Shown: positions 1-11,909, numbered from the stretch's first letter. The stretch is DNA of 64,000 nt from Parapristionchus giblindavisi (GCA_943737045.1 CALSFV010000010.1:1302001-1366000), one strand, 5' to 3'. Notes: a model not told the origin generated them from the letters alone. A program made the numbers and translations.

Positions 1-1347
1 GCTTTCAGCGTGAACCGAAAATGATTCTTGAGAAATAAACGATCATAGGCTGAGCTCGTGAAGATTTAGCCATCCTAAGCACTCAAGGTTCAGTAGGAGA
101 TTCGTCTCCCTCTGCATAACCCTTCAGTCCTCTTCCTCTCCTTACCGCCCACTTCCCCCAACCTCACTTCCTCTCTCTTTAAACGTTGATATTATTCTGA
201 AAGTGAAACCCATTCTATCAAATAAATCATATATCTTCACAAAAAAGAAACGTCAAGGCGTCCAAAACTTTTGAGAGATGTTTTTTACGAGTAGTCCTTC
301 AAGCATTATGATAGATAGCTTGAGTGATATTGAATTCCCTGATTTTCAAGGGTTTCTAGACAGGTTTCAGATGGTGGCTAATGATAAACGTGCGATATGC
401 CGGAGGAATCTCACGTCAGACGAGAATTGAATGAAAGCAATGCGCGAAAGAAGCCAATTTCAGACAACAACAATTAATTATTATTAAAAGGGCATTTTAA
501 TTATATTTAAATTGTATTATAAAAATCTGAGAAAGATTAAACAACGATGAAATATATAGACAATGGAAAATCGAACTATGGTGAATTGCGACTGACTAGA
601 CCAAGTGAAAAAATCGTTGAAATCTGAAATAATCGAGTTTTCAAGATCTACCAAGTGATAAATGTAATCTGCTGTTTATATTTTCCAATAATATATTGCG
701 CATCATGATAATAACATGTATAATATCAAAAATTTGAAAACAAAACGAAAAGAGGAGAGTATGAGGAAGATGATATCTATTTTGATTTTGAGTGCCCATC
801 ATGAGAATGGGTATTAAGAGGTAGGCGAATAGAGAGAGGGAGAGGGTGGGGAGGAGAGGGAAAGGAGGGAGAAGGAGAGGGAAAGGAGGGAGAAGGAAAG
901 GAAGGAGAGGGAGAAGCACGAGTGAAAAAGCGTAGACAAAAAGGGGGGAATCAATGGCACTTTCGAGAATAATATATGAGGTAAGTTAGTCTCTGTCATA
1001 GTATTTAAAACAGGAGAATTTCGACACCCCGAGCTAATTTGAAGCTCTCCGCTCTGACAACGCTCCTTCGTAAATAAGAAGTATTGTAAAAGCGCAGCGT
1101 TTCAAATGAGCTCGTGAGTGCTTTTTTAAAAGAAATGATATTTACCATATAAGAATCCCTTTAGTTTCCCTTTATTTATGTGAAAGAGAGTAGCCACAAT
1201 GACCGGTTCATGTTTTGTTGTATTCATGGAAAAAGAATGTGCGGTTTGAGGACTGTATAGAAAGAAAGTGTGAAGTCCTGAGATTTTCCATTTAAAAAAT
1301 AAAAATCCAGGCAATAACAGAACGATCGACAATGGAGGAAGTAAGAT
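1..1347. other. AT-rich non-coding stretch
   Basis: I see no supported gene here. The open frames are short and low in complexity. The stretch contains a purine-rich tract, listed separately, and otherwise ordinary AT-rich sequence. Confidence 0.5.
831..916. repeat. Purine-rich (GGGAGA)-type low-complexity tract
   Basis: The plus strand is almost pure A/G, with repeated GGGAGA, AAGGAGGGAGAAGG and similar words. Frames read through it on the minus strand give only Leu/Pro/Ser runs, so they are not genes. Similar tracts recur near 3349-3458 and 15760-15900, and as pyrimidine tracts near 5519-5665 and 16500-16560. Confidence 0.85.
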
Positions 1348-1635
1348 TCAATTTTGGAAGCGGTAAATATTCTTCACAAATGTGGAAAGTGGAGTGGGAA
1401 TAAAGTCTTCCTCATTCCTTTTCAAATAGGATTCCAAGTCACGAGGTTTGATAGAAATAGATATATTGATATATGGCTTGTGGTCGTCCTCAAAGTACAA
1501 ATCTGTTATGGAATCGAACTCATCCATCATGTTTGTAATGGATTGCGACCTACGGTCTCTGCACGGGCCTACGGTCTCTCTTCTAAAGTTAACAAGGAAC
1601 TGAGTGAGAATGAAATGAAGAGGTTTAAAGGTCAT
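1348..1635 (-). CDS. Possible small hypothetical protein (95 codons)
   Basis: This minus-strand frame has a true ATG start and a TGA stop. Its second half, from about residue 36, is compositionally protein-like: an acidic stretch with DEFDS and FEDDHKP, then alternating polar and hydrophobic residues ending KNIYRFQN. It is not a simple-sequence translation like its neighbours. A second in-frame Met at about residue 36 (MMDEFDS) could be the real start. The first third covers a short direct repeat (CCTACGGTCTCT twice), which weakens the upstream part. I do not recognise a family, and I see no clear polyadenylation signal or splice sites. It could be a lone gene, a terminal exon, or chance. The overlapping plus-strand frame lacks an ATG start and looks less likely. 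Confidence 0.25.
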   Translation of the reverse strand: MTFKPLHFILTQFLVNFRRETVGPCRDRRSQSITNMMDEFDSITDLYFEDDHKPYINISISIKPRDLESYLKRNEEDFIPTPLSTFVKNIYRFQN

Positions 1636-1647
1636 ACGACCCTTTAG

Positions 1648-2976
1648 CTATCTATAAGATGAAATCAACACGTAGGAGGATTTGTTGCGAAACGAGGAAG
1701 GATTAAGTATATTGTCCAATGTTGTCACGCCTGATACTTATCCAAAGACTGGTTTATAAATAGGGTTCCCGCGTGGCAAGTATGGTTACAAAAGAAATCA
1801 AACGATGTTGAATATGTCACCTGATGAAATACTATATGTATGACCGACTTTCAAATCCAAGCAATGTATAATTAGTGTTGGGTACTTGAAAACTATCTTA
1901 GTCTCTCGAACACATCGTTGCTATGATATTCGCCACAACTCGTGCAATTTATATGAATCACAAGTCTTGTCAACGATCTCTTCCTATCCCTCACATACTA
2001 TTTCCCCCTTTTTCACATTTCCTATTTCCTTTTCTTAATGGTCCCTGATGGTTTCTTCGGTATGACGCACCATAATGATATGTAATATTTCTAAACTAAT
2101 AATAAATGTGTGAGTCATGTAATAAGAGTGATATTCTATCTATTGCTGATATTCTTTCGCAAATGTAGAAAACGCTGAGTCATCGCTAAAAATTGCAATC
2201 ATTTAAAGATTATGATAATTCAGAGAAAGAACGAGTTTAATCTGATCTTGAAATGACAACGATTAATCTTTGAATGATCTCTAAAGAAAGTGTTACAGTT
2301 CTCAACCATTCTCTATCTATATCGTTTACAGAAAATATTTTACAACAGATGAATTATTCTCATTGCTCATGAACTAATTTTGTGTCAATTGACAAGCTGA
2401 GCCGAGAGTACTCTAAACTTTTGTCCATGTACTATTTTGTCTAATATTGTGCACCTAGGGATATGAAACAGAAAATACTATTATGTATGTTTGTGACGCA
2501 ACATGAGCCTATTTCAGTCATGCTAAAGATGTCATCGCACCAAAAATATCTTTTGATATATCATAAACATGATTTCATTAGGACTCACTGACAGAATAGA
2601 AACTGCATCTGAAGCCTCAACAATCCACCTATAGTACATACTTCTAGTTACTGTGTATAATAAGACAAATGCTATTACACTAGTAGCATCATAAACGTAG
2701 CTTCACATCAAATATAATTTGATTCTAGAGACATGGATGATGTCATAAACAAGTAATTGAAAGAGGCAACCACGTGCTTTTCCATGGTACACAAAAGTCA
2801 GTCAAAATGGTTTGGCATTCCGAAAGTTTTCATTTCACATTGTTAAGGCTATGGTTATCTTGTGAAATTGTGTGAAACCAGATGTTAAAAAGAGAGACGT
2901 TTTTAAACTAACATAAGGTTATGGTAAACTATTTCGTGTCAGTTATATGAAAATTAGACTAAATTAATGGCACTAG
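1648..2976. other. AT-rich intergenic sequence
   Basis: No gene, RNA gene or repeat structure was recognised here on either strand. Confidence 0.4.
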
Positions 2977-3112
2977 GGCGAATGAGAACCGATGAATAAT
3001 AACCAACTGGATGATAACCATTTGCATATGAGAGACACGCGCTAATGAATAGACAAAGTATGCAAATGATGATCATCCAGTTGGTTATTATTCATCGGTT
3101 CTCATCCTGCCA
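2977..3112. repeat. Hairpin-forming inverted repeat (small MITE-like)
   Basis: Two arms of about 52 bp, at 2977-3028 and 3060-3112, are near-perfect reverse complements. Both contain AACCGATGAATAATAACCAA or its complement and end at a TTTGCATA motif. They flank a loop of about 31 bp. The length, high arm identity and lack of coding content fit a foldback MITE. I could not identify a clear target-site duplication. Confidence 0.75.
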
Positions 3113-4203
3113 ATAAATGTTGTACTCTTGAAAATATAAACCTATGTCTCCAATCGCTTATATCTGATAGTTGAGAAGACATAATGGAATGAGATGAAAT
3201 AATTGGGATAAAAATGTAGATATAGATTTGTATGAGATAAATATATGGAGATTTGTTTCATAGAGGAGACTCTCCCCTCTCTCTCTCAAAACGGAAGAAG
3301 AAGAACTACGTGAAATGTAGTAGGAATTCAGTGTCACATACACTAGATATAGAGGAATAGAAAAGGAGGAGTGATAGAGAGGAGGAAATGGAGAGAGGGA
3401 TAGAGGTAGAGAAGGAGGGAGAGGGAGAAAATGAGAGGGATAAGGAGAGGTAGAGAAATGTATTCAAGAAACTAAAGGTTGAAACTAGTATAGATCCATC
3501 ATTGACATGTATATTCAGAGGATGTCAATCCATCTTTTATACTGCACTATCTGCCCTTTCCAGTATCTTTTTACTAAACTACTCACATCACATTTGGAAT
3601 GAGCAATATACTCTAAATTTATGCAACATAATTAAGCAGAAACATTGTGAAATTTAAGGGAACACACCGGGAAATTTTTATTCTCCGCATTGGTAATATT
3701 CTCTCGTAGACAAAGAAAGCGAGAGGTTGTGATCAGAGCAATGAGTTTCAATTAAGATTGGGGTGACACTTTAAAAAATGATACATTCACTCAAGTTATA
3801 TGTGATGTTTGTTTGAAATACGTTTACATTAACGACAGAATAAAAATGTACAGTGAGAACATAGAGATATTTTTAGATTTCGCATTTTTTTCAGGGCTCT
3901 AAAACACAAAGGTTGAAGGATGAAAAGAAAATGAGAATGGCTAATGGAGTAATCTAATGGAATAATCCGTTATGTCAATCAAATGTATTCAATGAGAACA
4001 AAGACAATGCATGCACTAATGTTATCGAATGGAGTCAGACACGAGAAAACATGGCTCGTGACTGGGAGGACTTCACGATCTGTATGTACTTTAACACACT
4101 CTCTCGCAAATGAGAGAGTATCGCGAGAGTGGACTGCGAGAGAGTCAGAGAGATTATCAAAAGTCTGAAACACAACTTAAAAAGGACCTGATGACGACGT
4201 AAC
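3113..4203. other. Intergenic sequence with a purine-rich tract
   Basis: A G/A-rich tract at about 3349-3458 resembles the one at 831-916. A short palindrome, ACTCTCTCGC...GAGAGAGT, lies at about 4098-4120 and is followed by more GAGAG words to about 4150. I see no supported gene. Confidence 0.45.
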
Positions 4204-4416
4204 ATGAAGTCAAGACTGAAATATGATCCATCCCTATATCTCTGTTTCTCTTCCCTTTTTCTTTTCCTCCATTTTCTTCTCACACATTCTGTCACTGGCC
4301 ATGCTGCTATGTTTACACATCGAAATAGGTCCGTATTGGGAGGGTCAGACGACACGAGTTCAATCTCATTCCTACGTGATTTAGACGACTATAGTATGAG
4401 ATTTCAGTATCATTGA
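4204..4416 (+). CDS. Weak candidate: 70-codon frame with a signal-peptide-like start
   Basis: The frame starts at a real ATG. It reads as a basic N-terminus (MKSRLK), a strongly hydrophobic run at about residues 11-27 (rich in Leu, Phe and Ser) and a polar tail containing HRNRSVLGGSDDTSS. That layout is what a small secreted peptide would show. However, the hydrophobic run comes from a pyrimidine-rich tract (TTCTCTTCCC, TTTTCTTTTCC), which gives Leu/Phe/Ser by chance. A 106-codon frame is open on the opposite strand. No family is recognised. I list it only because the N-terminal layout is suggestive. Confidence 0.15.
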   Translation: MKSRLKYDPSLYLCFSSLFLFLHFLLTHSVTGHAAMFTHRNRSVLGGSDDTSSISFLRDLDDYSMRFQYH

Positions 4417-6990
4417 AAGACATAATTTGAAATTCGCCGTCGCTCTCATGGTTCTCTATCACAGACAAAGAAATGATGAAGCTGCTCAGAGTACACAAAG
4501 ATATTACCAAGAGTTATCGCTTTAGCCTTCCAGAGAGTTTGTGCTGCAGGAGAATATGTTTTTACCGCAGAACTGAAGTTAGCACATCCACTCATCTATC
4601 CTATAGTGGTTACCGTTCGATCTCGTTAGCGCCCTGTTGCCTTACTTGCTCACAAGTTTTAAAAAAGTGGCCTTTCCTAGCACGGGCCTGATGGTTCATT
4701 GATGTTTCTAGCGATCAGTAAACTGAATCTTCATAAAATAAGTAGGGTAAGGTATGTTCCATATCTTTTGCTACTTTTCTGTCTTCACAGTTTGTTCACG
4801 TAAATATTCTCGTTCATTAACGAATATTCCCATGGTTTCCAATAAGAGTTCATAGATGGACGGAAAACAAGAGGAATGAGACAGCTGTAGGAATAAGTCA
4901 CGAGATGAAAGAAAGAGAGGCGTCAGTCAGACGATCTCAACATCTCACAAAACATAAAAAGAGATCCTGCTAACAAATGGAATGTATGCAAAACTAAGCA
5001 ATGAGCAATAACTTTTGCAGAAATTGTTGCACCTACGTTTTTTAATGCATATTGGTCAATATTTCTCTGCCTCTCTATGAAATTATTATATTTTCAAAAA
5101 TATATTGAAGGTGCCCTTCACAGAAAATTCTTTTTTTGGTAGTTTTACAGGTTTATAATTTGGTTCAGGTAATAAAGCGAACAAATATAACTTCGAAAAA
5201 GCGCATTTCATTCACAACAAATCAGTCGCATGAAAATTGTTGAAACAACCACTTGAAATCCCCTGAGGCAGGAAAGGTTCCAAACGAAAGGAATGGAGGA
5301 GATTTGATCTACCGGGAGTGTAAAGATTCCATGAGCTTTCCATAGTCTCTTGGGGCCAAGAACCTCGAGGTCTTTGGGGTCAGACACAAGAATGATATCA
5401 CTTTTTGGAACAAATGCTGAATTTATAATTGAATAACAAAAACTTTGAATGTATAAAATTAAGTGAAGTTTCTTCCTTGTGTGGAAGATGAGAGTTTCGG
5501 AATACTCCTACTTCTTATTCTTCTCTCCCTCTCTCCCTCTCCCTCTCCTTCTCCCTCTCTTTATTTCTCTCCCTCTCCCCCTCCCTCTCCTTACTTCTCT
5601 GCCTCTCTCCCTCTCCCTCTCCTTATTTCTCTCCCTCTCTCCCTCCCACTCTCCTTATTAGTCTCTCCCTTTCGTCAGTTCATTCTATAATCAAATGAGT
5701 CCTTCTTTCACAAAGGAGACAAGGCTTCTATGGACGATGTCCATTATATTAATGTGTAAATGAGAGAAGAATCAATGAATACCCCATTTGGTCAACATTC
5801 TCTTTGTTTATATATATATTGAGGATAGCATATTTTCGAGAAAATAATCTCATAAAGGGGAATCTAACAATAAGCTTCAAACCATGAACGAGATAGTGCT
5901 GTGGAATGCATTAATAGAAAGATGGAGCTAATGGAATAAGCCACCAAAATAGAACAAAAGACCTGCAAAAGTCAATTGTCCTTATAAAGCTCTTCTTTCG
6001 TGTATATAAATAATCCGCGCAGAGATCTTCTAAAGTTTATTATTCTCTCGTTTCATTGTTGATCTTATATGCGCGTAAAATATTATATAAATAATGATAA
6101 AGGTAACATTTCGAAAGTGTACCTAGACAAAATGTGGACATAGGACTAAATTGGATTTTGCACGCTTCGTTGGATAAAATATATTCGGAAGATGGAAACG
6201 TTGATCAAAATAGACACGAAAATTTCAAATGTTATAGAACTTTGGCACCAAAATACGCTGTTGGTTCCTCAACACCTGCTTGTCCTAATCATAACTAAAC
6301 ACACAGAATAATACAAGAAGTCGCTTAAAATGAACTGGTACGTGAAATAACCACACGTATTTTAGCGTGATTTTTTGACAGAGAAAGGAATTATTAATAG
6401 GAATTATTATTAGGCATCAAGGTATAGTTTCTGGCTGAAGATCATTGAAATAGGAGTCTACTTAAATATTGCGGATGCAGAGGATACTGCGAGCTTTGAA
6501 TTATTAAACGTTTCTCGTAGATAATAGAGTAGTCGCTGACATGAATGGGAAATGTTTAAAGGGTCTACTTTTGACACAGAAAAGTGATAGTTTCGTGATA
6601 ATATTGATAGATATCTTCTATTATTAGTATAAATAATTTAACGAAAATCAACACATAAATTATCTTTTATCGTGTGTTCTAATTTCGGTGAAACTATCAT
6701 TTATGTGTTGTTTCTCGTAAAAAGTGGCTATTCGTATGAGAACTAAACACAAAAAGTGAAAGACCGAGATATGTATGGTACAATAAAGTGTATGGTAGAT
6801 CTAATTTCTCTTCGTTTTGATTATACTTCGAACAGAGACGACATATTATTATTATTTCAATTCATCTTACTTGCCGCTCACAGAACATAATTTACAGTAG
6901 GAGGCGAAAATATGTTATTAGTCAGTCAAAGGATGGAAAGACTAATGGAATGTACAATAATTATGAACAATACAGTTCGATGTTCCATGA
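4417..6990. other. AT-rich intergenic sequence
   Basis: Apart from the pyrimidine microsatellite at 5519-5665, no coding, RNA or repeat feature is supported. Short open frames at 4473-4691 and elsewhere show no protein-like features. Confidence 0.4.
5519..5665. repeat. Pyrimidine microsatellite (CTCTCC)n
   Basis: The plus strand is nearly pure C/T, with interleaved CTCTCC, CCTCTCCTTA and TTTCTCTCCC words. Open frames across it encode only Leu/Ser/Pro and should not be annotated as genes. Confidence 0.9.
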
Positions 6991-7797
6991 TATAGGGTGA
7001 TGTAAACAATAAATTGTGGCAAACTTGTGCTTTTTGCAGGTCCGTGACAAGGATTGACAACTTTATCGCACCCAATTGCAGTCAGACATCAAATTTAATA
7101 CAGATTGTTGTCAATGTGTCTAATAAATATTTGTGGTTGCAATTAAGGAATGAACTGTTGACAGACAAGAAAACTGAGGATGATACAAGTCATGACCAGA
7201 GAAATGTGCTTCTTTCTAGTCAGACAACAAAAAATCTTCTTTTTGATGTCAATCGATTCTTGCCTTCTGATTGACATCAAAACGAATATTTTTTGTTGTC
7301 TGAATAGAAAGAAGCACATTTCTCTAGTCATTCCATTTTTGGTGCATTTTCAACTCCTCATAATAATGAAACGATAGTTCATTAGTCAAAGCGGCGCACC
7401 TCAGACAGGTTTGGTGACGCGGCGGAGAGTGTGACAGAGAGAATCATTTGATGCCATCTCGCACGCACACCCTCTCTAATGCAGCCCACCAAACCCGCCT
7501 GGCATCCGCCTCGCCCTCTTTATAAGTTGGAAAACGTGATTAGCCATTCATTGTTGCCTCGCTATTACAGAGGCTGAACTAACGTGTTCTGACATGTATC
7601 ATCCTCAGTTTTCTTGTCTGTCTACAAAATAGTCACTATCTGTTGACACATTTATTTATTTCATACATTGACTACAATCGTTCTACTTTTTGAAGTCTGA
7701 CAACAAAGTTCTCCGATAAAGTTGTCAATCGTTTGCCGTTGTCACACACCTGCAAAAAGCACAAGTTTGCAAAATTTATTGTTTACATCACCCTATA
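6991..7797. mobile_element. MITE with long imperfect inverted repeats, TA-flanked
   Basis: The left arm (about 6991-7191) and right arm (about 7597-7797) are reverse complements over about 200 bp each. The termini begin TATAGGGTGATGTAAACAAT. They share the motif ACAAGAAAACTGAGGATGAT at the inner end. The middle at 7390-7520 is GC-richer and is itself loosely inverted around the shared word GTTTGGTG. I see no transposase. TA dinucleotides at both tips suggest, but do not prove, a Tc1/mariner-type or other TA-inserting element. A separate hairpin is nested in it at 7192-7331. Confidence 0.7.
7192..7331. repeat. Nested 140-bp hairpin inside the MITE
   Basis: Two arms of about 65 bp with only a few mismatches share AGAGAAATGTGCTTCTTTCT, CAGACAACAAAAAAT and TTTTGATGTCAATC, separated by about 10 bp. 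The hairpin is present on one side of the host element only, so it probably inserted later or is an asymmetric remnant. The frames read through it on both strands are shadows of the palindrome. Confidence 0.75.
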
Positions 7798-9286
7798 TAA
7801 AAACAAATGTATCAATCCTCAAATTTGCGGAATTCTAAGTATTTTTTGGAATGACGTTAAAAAATTACATACACAAAAAGTGCTGAACGGTTTTTTTCTC
7901 GAACAGCAATATTGCTTCAACAAAACATTCATTGCTAGAGTTTCGATGGATCATTAGACTTTAATTGTTCTCTTTACATAATTTAGAAGGATTATTGCAA
8001 CTGAATTCGCACTAAAATGCCCATGACGTCACGAAGTCTCAATGTATGCAATAAAATGAGATATAAAGTAGGCTTTTCGTTGACATCATTGCGAGGGTGG
8101 ACGAGGGCAATGTGACAACAATGTATTGTATAGGTTATTTGGGTCAATCAAACCGGGTATCAAACAGCTGATTTGCAGTACTGGTCAGTATTATTGCTCA
8201 TCGAAATTTTCCCACTCCTTATCTCGCATATCTGTTTCCCTAGGGAATGAACCTACGTGCAATTCTATTTGCAACGTTCACATATAATAGTTATTATATG
8301 TATATAGAACACATAAGATTATAATATAATGAGAGAACGACAACGTTTTCGGTCATTTATCACCCATTTAGATAACATTTGTTATGTTTAACCGAATATA
8401 CTTCGGCGAACAACGTGAAATTTAAAAAAAAATTATTAAAATAGTGACCGTACGTTCTCCAACAAATAAAAAGATAAGATATATTAAATGAACTGAATCT
8501 TGCATAACCGATCCTATCACACTTCAATATTTCTGATTAGAGAACATAAAAATAGTATGGGGATAGGGCATTAATACGATGCTAATATACACACAGAATA
8601 CATGGGATGAGGAAATGCTATACGAAATGTGTGGGTTGGGCTACTAATTGAATCAGACCAAACACTTAGCTGTTTCTTGTTCGGAAAATGTACTTAGCGA
8701 CTAAAGCGTGGTGGGACTTAGGATTAACTCGTAAGGCTCTTAACTTAAGGCCTGATAAGTGTTGTTTCTCTAGAAAACGATGTTGTCTTAACGTCACTCA
8801 CTACACGTCAACGAGTTGAGAAGCTACGAGAAGCAGAGATAATACGAGAGAGAGACAGAGACAGAGAATTTGTCATCGGATTCAACAACTCTGCTTCTGG
8901 AATGAGATAAAGGGAAGACGATAAAAATGTTGGAAATTGAAGAGTTCGTTGGGACTATTAAAGCACTGCAATGACATTAAAGAGAATGAGTGCAAATGAG
9001 ATTTGAACAGCCCTTATGTACTATTCGAAACCCGGAAAGCCGTTTAAAAAAATAGTACAAGAAATTTCTTAAAACTTATCGATCAAATACAGCCATTCAC
9101 TGCCTTTTTAATATTTATGCGTTTTCGAGAAAACACGGTACAGAAAAGAGCGAATAAATGAGTGAATGAGACGAACAGGTAGAAATGATGGAAACGATTG
9201 TGGTGAACAAAAAAACTCTCGAAATAGAATTACTATGGGTAATAGGGAGATCACATCAATTTTTTCGCTTTTAGGTCTTACAAGTA
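7798..9286. other. AT-rich intergenic sequence
   Basis: No gene or RNA gene is supported. The sequence is AT-rich and I saw no extended tandem or inverted structure. Confidence 0.4.
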
Positions 9287-10098
9287 CAGTACCGTGCAAA
9301 AGTATGGACGCAAAATTCGAATCGTTATAACTTTTTACGTACTTGGCCGATTGGCCTCGGTTTAATTTGATTATATAGTATGAACATTGGAGAAAATTAT
9401 GAAGGTATCGGTTGTTACCTACGGTGATGAAATTATTTCATCATTCTTGAAATGCCGAGGTGCGATCGTAGAAATAGGTTTATTCTCAGGTAGATTTTTT
9501 CTGTGAGTCCAATTTTTTTTGTGTGGAACGAACAACTATCAGTGAACATTTTAAGCCATTAATCACGTTGGTTGCACACCGCTCCGAGGAATTAGCTAAT
9601 TTCGCCTGACCCATTAAAATTTTGTAAAAATGCCATAACTTAGTCCGTAGTTGAGCTACAGCTCTCCGATTCAACAAGTATTATCGCATAGTCATGGGGC
9701 AGCACCATGCCAATTTCGGAAGGTTTCCGGCTCTTGAAGAGAAAATTCGAAAAAAATTCCAAACCATTTTTTGGACTTACGATATTTCCCAGTCGGTTTT
9801 TCTAAAAATCCAAAAAGTTGCCATGACGTGCCTAAACATCTACCTAACACATCTACAAAGTGGCGAGATTACAGCACTTCAATTACGACTTTGCCAATAA
9901 AAATACCATGGGAAGTCAGTCGCACCTCGGCATTTCAAGAATGATGAAATCATTTTATCACCGTAGGTAATAACCGATACCTTCATAATTTTCTCCAATG
10001 TTCATACTATATAATAAAATTAAACCGAGCCCGATCGGCCAAGTACGTAAAAAGTTATAACGATTCGAATTTTGCGTCCATACTTTTGCACGGTACTG
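9287..10098. mobile_element. Non-autonomous Tc1/mariner-like element with 179-bp TIRs
   Basis: The terminal inverted repeats at 9287-9465 and 9920-10098 are 179 bp each and differ at only a handful of positions. The tips read CAGTACCGTGCAAAAGTATG, a layout typical of Tc1/mariner ends. The element is flanked by TA at 9285-9286 and 10099-10100, as expected for that superfamily. The internal 454 bp has only short frames (about 63 and 68 codons) without a recognisable transposase motif. It must therefore be mobilised in trans or be dead. The long, well-matched arms imply fairly recent activity. Confidence 0.88.
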
Positions 10099-10116
10099 TA
10101 GCTCTAGGAAAGAAGC

Positions 10117-10345
10117 TACAGTGTATCCAAAAAGTCATGGGACTCTTTTTCAATTTTTTATTACTTTTGATCCAGGAAAGCAATCATGCTGATCTTTTGA
10201 GTCCATGTACAGAATACATAAACAGATACAACCATGATGTGTTGGTGCAATTAAATTAGTGCACTGTTGCATAATAATGACACTATCGAAATACACTTTT
10301 TTGAAAATTTACATTTATTTAGTGAAGGGTCCCCTTCTTCTGAAA
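10117..10345 (+). mobile_element. Possible single mariner-like terminus
   Basis: A TA at 10117-10118 is followed by CAGTGTATCCAAAAAGTCAT, a word that looks like the end of a mariner-type element. It lies 19 bp from the preceding MITE. I found no matching opposite end in the window, so this is a truncated element or a coincidence. The right limit is arbitrary. Confidence 0.25.
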
Positions 10346-10959
10346 CATTGTGAGAGTGGAGACACCCACTAGGGCAATTTCGGAATGGCTCTGACTCTGA
10401 TTTCAAGATTTAGCGTGTTTGCAAATTTGATACCCAAAATTTAAATCTCTGCTTCTAGATGTGCTAACGACCCGTTCTAAATGCGAAAATGATGCTAGTG
10501 GCGAGTGATAATATTATGATAGTCATAGCTCTTAATTTGACCTCAGGGCATGAACAACAATTTTTTGGAAGGCCTGATTTTGAAACCCTTAGTGTTCAGT
10601 GGGGAGGGCTTCGAAAATTATGGTTCCTCCGCAAACAGCTTTACAATGTATCATATATTTATTTCCCTTATTTTGGTTTAGCTGTGATTCCTCTCAGAGC
10701 CGCAGCAACCGTTCTGCTGAAGGCATCTTGGTTAGAGCGCGTACACTTTTAAAAACGTGTGCTTTCTCTCACTCACATCTCCTTATTTGATGAAACCTCT
10801 TATTTTCAAAGCTCCTAAATATGTTTGATATGTTCACAAAGGTTTTTATTCTATTGCTAAAGTTTGATCTTTGATCTTTGTCCACAATTTTTTTTAGCAT
10901 CCACAATTGAATAATAAGTTAGAACAATTTGCCTCTATGTCTGCAAAAACGACAATAGT
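10346..10959. other. Intergenic sequence
   Basis: An 87-codon ATG frame at 10489-10752 has no recognisable motif and overlaps another open frame. I do not support it as a gene. A TTTGATC heptamer repeat lies at 10862-10878. Confidence 0.35.
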
Positions 10960-11125
10960 ATTGATTATAAGATAGGAAGTGGTTCCGTTTCAGTGTTAGA
11001 TCAGTGATAGAGTGGCTAGATGAACAGACGAGATCGATGGGCAGAGACGCAGAGAGTCATCGCGCGCACTGAACTCGATATAGCACCACTATTGAAATGG
11101 GTGGCGGGCGGGGATAACTTCACTG
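10960..11125 (+). repeat. GC-richer dispersed repeat, copy 1
   Basis: This segment of about 165 bp shares GTGTTAGATCAGTGA, TCGATGGGCAGAGACGCAG, GAGTCATCGCGCGC and GGTGGCGGGC...GGGATAACT, in the same order, with copies at 13438-13612 and, reversed, 19286-19456. It is clearly more GC-rich than its surroundings. It has no open frame of note. It may be the end of a transposon or a conserved promoter-like module. Confidence 0.7.
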
Positions 11126-11383
11126 AAAAAAAGTTAAAATTTTCAAAATATTAATTTTGATAAAATAAAGACTTTAAATTACTCTAATATTTTCCTGGAA
11201 CAGATTTCGTATGAAAAAGTAGAAATATCTGCGAAAGGAAAATCTCTTGAGGTCAGAATTATATTTAGTTGATATAGTGAACAATTTATGCAGGACGCTC
11301 AAACTAATTCTTATAACCTGCTAAATGACTTTAATAAACACTTGCAATATCACCGCCAGCTACACTACGTGCGAAAAAAATCA

Positions 11384-11416
11384 GAATAATAATAATAATT
11401 AATAAATAATAATAAA
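11384..11416. repeat. (AAT)n microsatellite
   Basis: A short run of AAT/AATA units, interrupted by one TTAATAA. Confidence 0.85.
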
Positions 11417-11603
11417 TTTATGCGTTACAAAGATAACGCAGATGTAGTGACAAATTTATGCCGTGATGAATTACATAAAATACGGTGCCACAACTTAGGT
11501 AGCAAAAAAATAGCAAACAATTATTACGCAACGAAAAAAGACAAATTATTATTTTATCGGGATGATTTAACAAATTTAGCAATAGCAGCTCTATTAACAA
11601 TTA

Positions 11604-11909
11604 AAGATGGAGATCAACGAGTTTTTTTCGTAATAAGACTGTTCGGATAGAATGATAGAGATTCATCACACGAATCGAAAGACATATCTGATATTGATTC
11701 CCGGTATGTTTAAAGCTCACTATGCGCATTGAAAGTACAACTTTCAAGGCATGTAGAGAGTGCCCATCCGATTTGCATACTTGCTCTCTCATTTTCTCAT
11801 TATCCCTTACGCCAATTACCATATAATATAAACAATAGTATAAACAATAATATAATGCTTATCGTGGCGGGAGTCAGTAATGCCAACTCAAAGGTTCCCT
11901 TCTTTTAGA
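11604..11909 (+). repeat. Dispersed repeat R1, copy 1
   Basis: It begins AAAGATGGAGA and ends GGGAGTCAGTAATGCCAACT followed by a TTCCCTTCTTTT-like tail. Copies with the same order of words lie at 12386-12597 and 28692-29013. Shared internal words include AAGACTGTTCGG, GCATTGAAAGTACAACTTT and CCATATAATA-like sequence. It has no coding content. I infer a transposon fragment or SINE-like repeat, but I do not recognise the family. Confidence 0.7.

Noticed and set aside
5463..5690. A 75-codon Ser/Pro/Leu protein
   Set aside because: It is a direct reading of the CTCTCC microsatellite.
9486..9900. Transposase remnant inside the Tc1/mariner-like MITE
   Set aside because: The two short frames show no DDE-type motif, helix-turn-helix or other transposase feature that I can recognise.
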